The notes beneath the pieces are model-generated. The model was given only the letters and a program-made list of their open reading frames with translations, was not told the DNA's origin and made no database searches. Positions 1-7,248 of a stretch of DNA of 11,485 bases are shown here, piece by piece; the first letter of the stretch is position 1; each line of letters begins with the position of its first letter. Position numbers and translations under genes: made by a program. Source of the stretch: Pigoraptor vietnamica (lineage: Eukaryota > Opisthokonta > Filasterea); contig CALSCQ010000271.1 in assembly GCA_943704525.1 (NCBI GenBank), positions 1 to 11,485 on the forward strand, written 5' to 3'.

Positions 1-115
<115 letters not shown>

Positions 116-245
116 ACCACATAGAGTCGATGGGGGTTCAACCCCTATGACTGCCACGAACAGAGGTCTCTCACACACCGGAAGTGGTGTTCGTTTCTCG
201 TCACCGAAATTGTGCACGCACGCACAAACAGGCCCATGTCCTCAC

Positions 246-2036
246 CTGTGCGTTGAGGGAGACAATTTCTCCGTCCCTGTCCGAAATGACGGCGACCGCC
301 TTTTCGTATTCAGCCGCGACGGCCTCGCTTGCCTCGAGCGCCCCCTCGAGTTCCGCAATCCGCATCTCGTGCATGGTGATCGCCGTTCGCGCTTCATGCA
401 GCTGCAAACAAAAGCACGTGACATCAGCCGACGGAGAGAGAGAGGCGCATCTCAGTGCAAACGACAGCAAGGAAGACACATAGAAAAATGAAGCAAGTGC
501 TGCGCCTCGTATGATAAAGGTAGCAGGCAGCGCAACTGCCTCCACGAGATAGAGCGCGCGCACCACCACCACTTGAGACACACGCACGCACCTCCGCGAG
601 CACGTCGGTCACCCTCTCTTCCAGCGCCGAGATGAGCCCCAGCCGCGCGTCGTAATCCGCCTTGAAACACTCGAGGTCCGATCGCGCCGAATCGCGCTCC
701 TCCACTGCCGACAGTCGCTCCGACGCGAGCCTCTCGGACGTCTGCCGCAGCGACGTGTTCTCAAAGCGCGCGTCGTCGTACCGTCCAAGCAGCACCTCGT
801 GCTCCGCGCGGAGAAACTCGAGCGTCTTTGCAATCTCATCGGCCGCCTGTTGCTGCTGCGCAAATCCGTGCTCGAGGTCCCGACACCGCTGCTGCGCGAT
901 CTCCTTCTCCTCGGCCAACCGCCGCTGCATCGCCTCACTCTTCTCGCTCAGCTCCGTAAACGACCTCTGCGCCTTGCGGAGCGTCCCAATGAGCTCGCGT
1001 CGGCTCGCTTCGCTCCTCTCTAGCGTCTGACGAAGCTGTTCCCGGCGAGCGTCGATCTGCAGCTCGGGGTCCATCGCGGCCTTGCGCGCCTCCTCCAGCT
1101 GCTCCTTCAGCACCTCCACCTCATCGTCACGCTCGCGCAAGAGTGAGACCACGCGCGCATAATCGTCCTCTTCGCCCGGAGACGCGCGGCGGCCGTGGGA
1201 TGCGTGCAGCGACGGACTTCCCGGCCGCGGCGTCGTCGATCGGATGAGTGGAGGGGTGATGCCGTATCGCAACAACCGCTCCTTCTCAGTCCAAGCCGCT
1301 TTGCTCCGGTCGAGCTCCTGTGCCAACTGGCGAAGCTCTTCCTCTTTTGCCAGCCGCGACTCCCTTTCGTCCTGCGTTGGTGGTGCGGAGAAGACACGTG
1401 GGGAAAATTTAGAGGGAGTGGAGAGTGGAGATGACGCTTCAAAGCGGCCATGGATTCGTACGGCGAAGAGAGGTGCCGCGTCACGCCACGCAGCAGCCAA
1501 TGCGCACCTTCAGCCTCGCGCGCAACGTGTCCAGCTCGAACATGAGGTCGGCGTCTCCCATTCCCTCGTACACTGCCGGCACAGCGAGCGAGCGATGCGC
1601 CCTTCCTGGCGACAGCGGGCGCTCGTGCCGAAACTGTGGCGTACTCTCCGCCGTCACAGACAGCACCTCACGCACGTCCATCACAACATCTTCCGTGATT
1701 TCGCTCAGGACATCCTGCGAGAGCTCCGCGGGCGTACCCCCGTGCGGCACGAGACCCTCCGGGAACTGCCGACGTCCGTGCGGGAGAGGGTGCATCTTTG
1801 CCCCTTCAACCCCGGAGAATTCGAACGACAACGCCAGCGACTTCCGCTGTGCTACGCAAGCGCCGGTCGATCGCCCAATGAGGGAGGGGGACAGAGAAGG
1901 AGGGCATCAGCCCCCTCCGTGGACACGCATCCCCTCGGAATCGAACCAAAATGCGCTTGAAACGAAACTCGCCGTCAGCACCTCCACTGTGTCGACAGAA
2001 AGGCGCCCGTTCACCACCAAGACTCTGCAAAAACAC
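246..2036 (-). CDS. Long coiled-coil protein, partial, multi-exon
   Basis: Exons in transcript order on the minus strand: 2036-1927 (tentative), 1851-1508, 1371-592 and 401-246. The last three are joined by introns with GTGCGC/CAG and GTGCGT/CAG ends, all phase 0. A GTGAGG donor follows 246, so more exons lie beyond the left edge. The 780-nt exon encodes 260 residues rich in E, R, K, Q, L and A in heptad-like order. A Pro/Ser linker near 1170-1260 separates an N-terminal helix from the main coiled coil. The 401-246 exon continues the coiled coil (HEMRIAELEGALEASEAVAA). Residues before the coil (exon 1851-1508) are not heptad-like and include an acidic stretch. A structural or tethering role (cytoskeleton, centrosome or Golgi) is only an inference. 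The start codon was not found. Confidence 0.75.
402..591 (-). other. Intron of the coiled-coil gene
   Basis: The intron is 190 nt, with a GTGCGTGCGT donor directly after a GAG codon and a TTTTGTTTGCAG acceptor, phase 0. Translation through it leaves the heptad pattern at once and becomes Cys/Ser-rich, which supports removal. The heptad pattern resumes in the next exon. Confidence 0.85.
1372..1507 (-). other. Intron of the coiled-coil gene
   Basis: The intron is 136 nt, with a GTGCGC donor after AAG and a CACCAACGCAG acceptor before GAC, phase 0. Splicing joins a stretch ending LDTLRARLK to DERESRLAKEEELRQ and makes one continuous coiled-coil helix. Confidence 0.8.
1852..1926 (-). other. Tentative 75-nt intron in the coiled-coil gene
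   Basis: Two open stretches in the same minus-strand frame are separated by a TGA near 1905. A GTGTCC donor after 1927 and a CTTGCGTAG acceptor before 1851 would remove the stop and keep the frame (phase 1), giving a junction that reads FWFDSEGMP then QRKSLALSFEFSG. The donor is weak and the acceptor is TAG. An alternative uses a CAG acceptor at 1847-1849 with a phase-0 donor further upstream (GAG/GTGCTG). Transcript data would decide. Confidence 0.35.
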
Positions 2037-2204
2037 CTGCGAGGTATGAGTGGTGCGTGTGTGGTGCGTCGCGTTGTGGGTTGATTTTAGTTTTTCGTTT
2101 TTTTTTTTGAACGACGAAAAAGGCGGAGAGATCACGTGACAATATGTTACAAGCAGTAACAGTGTGGCTGCTTTTCATTCCACCCTTCAACAAACACAAA
2201 AGCC

Positions 2205-2208
<4 letters not shown>

Positions 2209-2237
<29 letters not shown>
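2209..2237. repeat. (AC)n microsatellite
   Basis: This is a pure alternating A/C run of 29 bases in the spacer between the two divergent genes. Alternating purine-pyrimidine tracts like this can adopt Z-DNA under supercoiling. Confidence 0.97.
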
Positions 2238-2239
<2 letters not shown>

Positions 2240-2465
2240 GCGCTCTCACATGCACGTGGACTCATGCACTCGCGCACTACCGGCGCGGTACAATTACACA
2301 GTTCTCTATGGCCACAATGGTGTGTGATCTTCCGCGATCATCTCCAGAATCGCGTGCAAACGAACGCCCCTGCGTAGCCACCCGTGCCTCCCAACTAGAC
2401 AGAGCGAAGGGCTGATGGACTTCTTAATCGCATATCAACTGCCTGCTCTTCTTTCATTCACAGCA

Positions 2466-2534
2466 AACGCAACACTTGACTAGCGGAACGCGCAACGCAA
2501 CACTTGACTAGCGGAACGCGCAACGCAACACTTG
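2466..2534. repeat. 28-bp tandem repeat, 2.5 copies
   Basis: Copies start at 2466, 2494 and 2522 (the last is 13 bases, AACGCAACACTTG). The two full copies are identical, so the duplication is recent or kept uniform. The unit contains CACTTGACTAGCGGAACGCG. The array ends about 46 bp before the ATG of the plus-strand gene, so it is in its core promoter, 5' UTR or a 5'-UTR intron. Confidence 0.95.
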
Positions 2535-2580
2535 CGACTCGTACTTAGTTCGCGCGCTCTCCCGTTTTCAGCGCGGGAAG

Positions 2581-4807
2581 ATGGAGACCGTGTGGGAGCT
2601 TCTCGGCGCCGAGGATGAGCTTGTGCACAAGTTTGTGCCGGGCTTCTCCGACGAGCAGTACATGGTGACAGACCTCACTCCGGGACTCTACAACCTCATG
2701 CTCCACACGCCCGACCGCAAGATGCTCCACCGCTATCTCGTCGTGCAGCTCCTCGTCCTCGATGCCACGAAGAAGGTGCGGCTGCGCGGACGCTTACGGG
2801 GCTGCACGCGTTCGCAAGGAAACGCATGCGTGCTGCGTACACGCCAGTGCCCACGGGCAAGAGCGTGCATGTCACCCGTATCGCGTGCAATGCTCTTACA
2901 CAGTCGCTGCAGGAGATCTACAGGAGCATGTTTCGCCTGGACGGCAAGAACAAGACGGCGACGGCCGAGTTCATGGTGCTTGCGAGCGGAAGCCCCGCCG
3001 AACTCCAGCTCCACTTCCGCCTCGCCAACTGGATACTGCCCATGCACGTGACCGCCAAGCTGCTGCGCGCGCCGCTGCGAGTCGTGCGGTCCCAGGGCGG
3101 GGAGCAGATCGTCACGGTGCGCGTGAGAGGGGAATGGCCGTGTGGGCGTGTTTTTTTTACACATTCTGTATTCTGCCCTGCTTGTTGTTCTGCATATCGT
3201 CACGGTGCGCGTGAGGGGAATGGCCGTGCGGGCGTGTTTGCCACATTCTGTTTTCTGCCTGCTTGTTGATCTGCATATCGTCACGGTGCGCGTGAGAGAG
3301 GGGAATGACCGTGCGGGCATTTCTGCTTGTTTCTGTTTTGACACATTATCGTGCGCGCCCTTCCCCTCGCCCTGACTCCCACATGCCTACATCTCGCGCG
3401 CGTTCCACAGACGATGATGACGAGCCAGATTAGCGCCGTTCTGAGGAAGAATTCGGAGTTTAAGCAGCTGTGGGTGGCGCTGTTCGCCGGTGCAACCTGA
3501 CAGAAACAGCACGCAATTTCTTTCGCAGTGCAGAAGGAAACTGTGTATGTGTCTCACGCCATTTCGTTCGCATCACAGGGCTATTCGCTCTGGTCTCGTG
3601 CGGCCGGTAGGTGCAACATCAGGCCTTGCTTCCAGTCGCATACATACGCACACGCACGCACACACACACACACACACACACCGCACACACAGACACAGAC
3701 ATGTCAGACATGCACAGGCACACAGCGCGCACGCACACACCAGCACACGCACACATACCGAGTGTACACACGCACACGCACACGCACAAGGTCCGACATA
3801 TACACGATACGTGCACCAAGCACGAAGCTAAACGTGTTCTCGAATTCGCCGCCGCAGTACCTCCTGCTGATGTCGATGCATCCCGTGACGCGGCAGTCGG
3901 TCGCAAACTGCCTTGGCTTCATGACTCTCCCTTCCGAGAACACGATAGACCCCCACGCCACCGCATGGGACATCATCTCGAGGGTATGCTGCTTGAGCAA
4001 TCCGCTTCACTTTCGCAGACACTTGTCACCGCTCTCTCATTCTCCGCGCTGCACACGCTATCAACTTGCTCCAGTTCTCCGTCCGCTGGCGCATACCCCA
4101 TTCCATCGGAACCGAAGCTAATAATTGCGGTATTTTGCCTGATTGGCCACTCCCGCAGCCCAAGCGCGGTCTCCGGTGGCAGTGCGCGTCGTGGCTTCAG
4201 AAAATGGTCGGTGAAAAGCGCATGTCATCGATTGACTGGTACAAGGTGCTCAGCAGGTCGCTCGCGCGAACGTACGGCGCGCGTCCCTGTCCACGGTGAG
4301 TTTGTTGTCAAGTTTTTCTGTCTGCGGGTCTGTATTCTTCTTTCTCTGTCCGGGCTCTGTGTGTGTGTGAGTGTGAGTGTGTGTGTGTATATGTGTGTTT
4401 GTGCGTGCGTGTGTGTGTATGCGTGTGTACGCGTGTGTGTGTGTGTGTGTGCGTGTGTGTTGTGCGCGTGTGTTGTCCTGTTCTCGACCACTAGAACCCG
4501 TATGCGCAAGTAAACCAAGCATGCTGTATCCCTCGCGCAGCCAGAAGGGCACCGCCCGCTCAGAGACGTGTCGCAATTCGTCTGAGAGCGGCAGCATATC
4601 GGACATCGAGGTCAACTACCTCACGCTCATCGCTGACGATTGCCACGAAGCTGTTGGACCGGAGGTGACTTATTGGCAACTCTCTCTCTGCATGCATGGA
4701 TCTGTGCACCCAAACCGCACGCACGCACGCACACGCACATACTCACATGCATACCCCACAAACACAAACACGCACGCACGCACATGCATGCCCCCCACAA
4801 AAACACG

Positions 4808-4843
<36 letters not shown>

Positions 4844-6459
4844 CACACAAAAATGAGAGGGCCCTCACAATTCTTCATCCTCGCTTGCGTCCAGGTCGCT
4901 GCGGAGGCTGCCGCGTGCATGAACAGCCCCTCCGTCCTCATCCTCTGGCGCAAGCTGCAGCAGGGCGGCATCAAGAACAAGGCCATCTACCGAATGCTTG
5001 TGGAGATCGCCGTCGCCGCGCGCCTCTCCGTCATCACCGAAGTCCCTTCCCCCAAGAAGTCGTGGCAGAGGCTCATGGCCGCGTGGGAACGCGAGCGCTC
5101 CAAGCAAGGCGCCGTCGTCCGCCGCCGAATGTCCAGCGTCGGCACCGTCGTGCAAGAGGGCAGCGCGGTCCCCCCTCCGGATGCGACTGCCGCGGGCATT
5201 CGTGCGCAGACGGAAGCTGCTGCCTCGCCGGCGCCGACGGACGCAAGCGCCGACGAGGTCTTCGAGGACGCCGAGGAATTCCCGGCGGAGCGTCGCCCCT
5301 CTCTTGCAGGAGGGCCCGCGCCCCCCTCGCGGCGCACGTCCGTCGCGCTCGCCGCTGTCTCAGAGTCGCCGAAGCTTCGCGCACTTCAGGACGCACGCGG
5401 CCCGGCGAACGGCGCGGAGGGCTCGCAGGCGGCGGAGAGTTTGCATGCGGCGGGCGTTTCGGTGCCGACACTGGGAACTGCCGTCACTGACGAGTCTCAA
5501 CGGCAGCTGCGCCCAGCGGCTGTTCTCAACGCAGCGACCGTGCGACAGCTCCCCACGCTAATCCGGCTGGGACCGCCAGCGACGGCCTCGGGCTTGTCGG
5601 GATCGCCTCTGCCCCAAGGCGGCGCCGGCGTCGTCTGCTCGACACGTGCGACGGTGGCTTCGGGGTCGGAGCATCTGCACGACGTCGAGGGCGACGTGAG
5701 CGACGAGTCGGTGTCAGACACGTATGACGATGCCCTCCAGAGCGTCCCCGGGATGCCCGACGAGCCGGCGATGGGCCATCCGTGCTCGCAGCCGCCGGTG
5801 TTGCTCAACCACGAGGCATTCGTCGAGCGCGGCGGCGGAAGCAGTGGCTTGCAGGAAGGCGCGAGCGTCGGTGAACGTCCCAGTGCCCCGCCCGTCGCAG
5901 ACACGCGACACAGCGAGAACCCCGCCACCGCCGCCGCTGGCGTGTCGCCGAGTCCAGACAACGCGGGCCGAGGCAGTGTGGCGAGCGATCAATCCGAGCC
6001 TACGGAACGCGGTCGCGCGCCTGAAATCACCGGTCCCCGCGTGATCGACTGCCTGCGGCGCCAGCTCATCGAGGGCGACACGACGCCGCTTGAGGTCGTC
6101 ATGCGCCAAGACCGCAAGCGCTCGAGGCAGTTTGGCAAGGACACTCCGAAGACGTTTTCCATTCTCAACGTGCAGCCTCTGCGACTGCGTACGCGAAAGT
6201 CGATGACAGCGTCTGCGGCCGTGCACCAGGCCGTCACGCGGATACTGCGTAAGTATTGTTACTTTGTGCCCGGTTTTGACCTGTACTCCTTTTTCTTTCT
6301 TTTTTTTTTTTTAAAAAAAATTCATAGATATAATCGAAGTGACTGCAGGAAGTCATGACCTAGTGAAAGATCTGTCCCTAAACTTTCTCTGCCGCCCGTC
6401 GCGCAGTACAGCGAGTTCTCCTCGTCGCGCAAGGGGTTGCCATCGAAAGCTTCTACTGA
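2581..6459 (+). CDS. Unrecognised ~809-residue protein, nine predicted exons
   Basis: Predicted exons: 2581-2775, 2904-3116, 3411-3489, 3579-3606 (tentative microexon), 3821-3983 (start uncertain), 4075-4295 (start uncertain), 4541-4664, 4895-6248 and 6407-6459. They total 2430 nt, an exact number of codons. The start ATG has A at -3 and G at +4. I do not recognise the family. Residues 1-430 look helical and globular and could be an ARM/HEAT-like scaffold, with segments such as LYNLMLHTPDRKMLHRYLVV, SVANCLGFMTL, and VLILWRKLQQGG followed by KNKAIYRMLVEIAVAARL. Residues about 430-710 are Ala/Ser/Pro/Gly/Glu-rich and probably disordered. The last ~90 residues look ordered again (VIDCLRRQLIEGDTTPLEVV) and end hydrophobic (LLQRVLLVAQGVAIESFY). 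No catalytic motif, signal peptide or membrane segment is evident. Exons from 4541 on are the best supported. Confidence 0.7.
3108..3348 (+). repeat. ~85-bp tandem repeat copying a 5' splice site, three units
   Basis: Units begin at 3108, 3196 and 3277 (periods 88 and 81; the third is degenerate at its end). Each begins ATCGTCACGGTGCGCGTGAG. In unit one this is the last nine bases of exon 2 plus the donor. The rest of each unit shares GGGGAATGGCCGTG and TTCTGCCTGCTTGTTG-like blocks. The array fills most of the intron 3117-3410, so every unit offers a copy of the exon end and two donor-like sites (GTGCGC and GTGAGA/GTGAGG). Confidence 0.92.
3117..3410 (+). other. Intron 2 of the unrecognised gene
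   Basis: The donor is GTGCGC at 3117, or GTGAGA at 3123, which keeps the same phase and adds two codons. The acceptor is CGCGTTCCACAG before ACGATGATGACG. It is phase 0 either way. Reading on without splicing meets a stop at about 3270. The intron holds the donor-copying tandem repeat. Confidence 0.75.
3579..3606 (+). other. Candidate 28-nt microexon
   Basis: It is flanked by TTCGCATCACAG before and GTAGGT after. It enters in phase 1 from the exon ending 3489 and leaves in phase 2, as required to join C-ACG-AAG at 3821. The result reads LWVALFAG-LFALVSCGR-TKLNVFSNSPPQ. The acceptor before 3821 (GTGCACCAAG) is poor. A rival model uses the strong TTTCTTTCGCAG acceptor ending at 3532, or joins an upstream phase-0 donor straight to 3858 (GCCGCAG before TAC). 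The frame of 3858-3983 is not in doubt, but the splice path into it is. Confidence 0.35.
3640..3790. repeat. CA-rich imperfect microsatellite in an intron
   Basis: About 150 bases are almost entirely CA/CG/TA steps, with a pure CA core at about 3659-3681 and degenerate CACACG/CACGCA units after it. It lies in the intron before the 3821/3858-3983 exon and reads CA on the sense strand. Confidence 0.92.
4296..4540 (+). other. Intron with a GT-rich tract
   Basis: The donor is GTGAGTTTG after CCACG and the acceptor is TATCCCTCGCGCAG before 4541. The flanking exons join in phase 2 to give an Arg codon and then QKGTARSETCRNSSESGS. Most of the intron interior is GT repeat. Confidence 0.85.
4359..4475. 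repeat. GT-rich imperfect microsatellite in an intron
   Basis: About 115 bases of GT repeat, with occasional GA, TA and GC interruptions. On the sense RNA it reads GU, complementary to the CA tracts in the introns on either side. Confidence 0.95.
4665..4894 (+). other. Intron with a CA-rich tract
   Basis: The donor is GTGACT after GAG and the acceptor is CTCGCTTGCGTCCAG before GTCGCTGCGG, phase 0. It joins an exon ending DCHEAVGPE to VAAEAAACMNSPSV. Confidence 0.85.
4717..4849. repeat. CA-rich microsatellite in an intron
   Basis: Degenerate CACGCA/CACACG units are followed by a nearly pure CA run at about 4810-4842, then GGCACACAAAAATGAG. It reads CA on the sense strand of the gene. Confidence 0.95.
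6249..6406 (+). other. Last intron of the unrecognised gene, with poly-T/poly-A
   Basis: The donor is a strong GTAAGTATTG after a phase-1 C. The preferred acceptor is pyrimidine-rich CTGCCGCCCGTCGCGCAG ending at 6406, giving the C-terminal tail LQRVLLVAQGVAIESFY and a TGA at 6457-6459. A nearer acceptor, GTGACTGCAG ending at 6348, also keeps phase and would give a longer tail ending at 6554. I prefer the first for its polypyrimidine tract and protein-like product. The intron contains a T-rich tract (about 6289-6312) running into eight A's. Confidence 0.65.
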
Positions 6460-6771
6460 AGGAAGCTCAGCAGAGTATAGCAATGTGTGCAATACCGGAG
6501 CTGTTTCCAAAAGATTGTGTGCGCGTAGTGAGATCGTATAATAAGGGTGTGTGAAAGTGCTCTTGCCTTCTTCCGAGAGAGCCAAGAAGAGCATACATGT
6601 ATACATGCACGTAAGCTGAAGAGAGTGTACGTGCTTGCATCCACAATGCGAACTACAGCGCACAACACATACACAGTTGCACGTGGAACCTTTCGAGTAA
6701 ATCGTCACGCCCCGTGATGTGCGATGCAGGGTGGGTGTTACACAGGCTGTGCCGTAAGCGCACAAAATGGA

Positions 6772-6819
6772 CCAATTGGCGTGCGCGAAAAGCCCCCATG
6801 ACGACGCCCGCCAGCCAAT
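6772..6819. promoter_or_regulatory. CCAAT-box cluster (tentative)
   Basis: ACCAATTGG at 6771-6779 carries CCAAT on both strands, and GCCAATCGG at 6814-6822 carries it on the plus strand. They sit about 430-480 bases before the start codon of the sterol reductase gene. CCAAT boxes bind NF-Y in eukaryotes, but the motif is short and the distance is longer than usual, so this is weak support. Confidence 0.25.
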
Positions 6820-7195
6820 CGGAGGCGACTGCGCAGTCACGCAGGCAGTGGGGTGGTGATGCTCACACACACGCGCGTACACACACGGCTTCCATGCTCG
6901 CCCTTCCACAGCGTCGACACGTGGCTGGAGCACATTGTGCGTTATTGTGGAGCGGTCGTCGAGTAAGAAGCCCACGGAATGCGCACGTGTCCTACCGGAG
7001 TTTATTTTCGAAGAATCGGTGACGGACGAAACCGTTCCCTCGCGCACTGCAAACACACAAGCAGCCACTCGCCGTCTGCGCACGTTTTGTTGCACGCGGA
7101 CTCCTAAGCAGACTCCACGCGCCGTCCAAGTTTCGCGTCACGCGTCCCTCCCTCCTCTTCCGTCCTCTTACTTCTCTTTGTGGCCATAAGCGCAA

Positions 7196-7204
7196 ATGCG
7201 ATAG
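7196..7204 (+). promoter_or_regulatory. Minimal upstream ORF (ATG-CGA-TAG)
   Basis: An ATG with A at -3 is followed by one Arg codon and a stop, 44 bases before the main start at 7249. If transcription starts upstream of 7196, it would be a two-codon uORF able to limit translation of the reductase. The transcription start is unknown. Confidence 0.4.
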
Positions 7205-7248
7205 CAGCGACTGCCGACTCTCTACGTGGTGATTTCGGGGCGGCGAAA

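Larger units (their letters stand above)
2037..2580. other. Region between divergent genes, likely two-way promoter/5' UTR
   Basis: This stretch lies between the rightmost supported exon of the minus-strand coiled-coil gene and the first ATG of the plus-strand gene at 2581. It holds a T-rich tract (about 2087-2108), a CA microsatellite, a 28-bp tandem repeat and no convincing coding sequence. Open frames here translate the CA run as His-Thr repeats. A pyrimidine-rich CTCTCCCGTTTTCAG at about 2558-2571, just before the ATG, looks like a 3' splice site. The plus-strand gene may therefore have a non-coding first exon in this region. Undetected 5' exons of the minus-strand gene may also lie here. 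Confidence 0.5.
6460..7248. other. Intergenic region upstream of the sterol reductase gene
   Basis: This is about 790 bases with lower GC than the flanking exons. It should hold the 3' UTR of the left gene (no AATAAA seen; AATAAG at about 6540-6545) and the promoter and 5' UTR of the right gene. It contains CCAAT motifs, a short ACACAC run near 6865-6885 and a two-codon upstream ORF. The minus strand has an open frame of 257 codons (7095-6322) whose composition does not look protein-like to me. Confidence 0.6.

Noticed and set aside
133-145. GGGGTT resembling a ciliate-type telomere repeat
   Set aside because: It is a single copy inside a palindrome, with no tandem array.
133-155. tRNA-like 3' half: GGTTCAACCCC fits a Pol III B box and is followed by TGCCA
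   Set aside because: The sequence upstream is the CT microsatellite, so there is no D arm, anticodon arm or 5' acceptor strand. The T-stem pairs poorly when the loop is set as TTCAACC. GGGGTT-C-AACCCC is simply a short palindrome.
184-483. Plus-strand open frames at the left end
   Set aside because: They are antisense to the coiled-coil exon 401-246 and its introns, are rich in Ser/Arg, and have no supported splice structure.
3619-4518. Open frames translating the CA/GT tracts (His-Thr or Cys-Val repeats)
   Set aside because: Microsatellites without stops in some frames yield long artificial frames. They lie across introns of the plus-strand gene.
4640-4894. Extending the large 4895-6248 exon upstream in the same frame through 4640
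   Set aside because: The upstream part translates the CA microsatellite into His-Thr repeats. A good acceptor at 4891-4894 and a phase-0 join from 4664 give a much better protein.
5073-6226. Minus-strand and other-frame open frames opposite the large exon
   Set aside because: GC-rich coding DNA leaves few stops in shadow frames. These are Arg/Ala/Pro-rich and have no independent support.
6289-6320. Poly-T then poly-A tract as a retroposon tail
   Set aside because: It sits inside a predicted intron just upstream of the acceptor region, and I found no flanking target-site duplication or element body.
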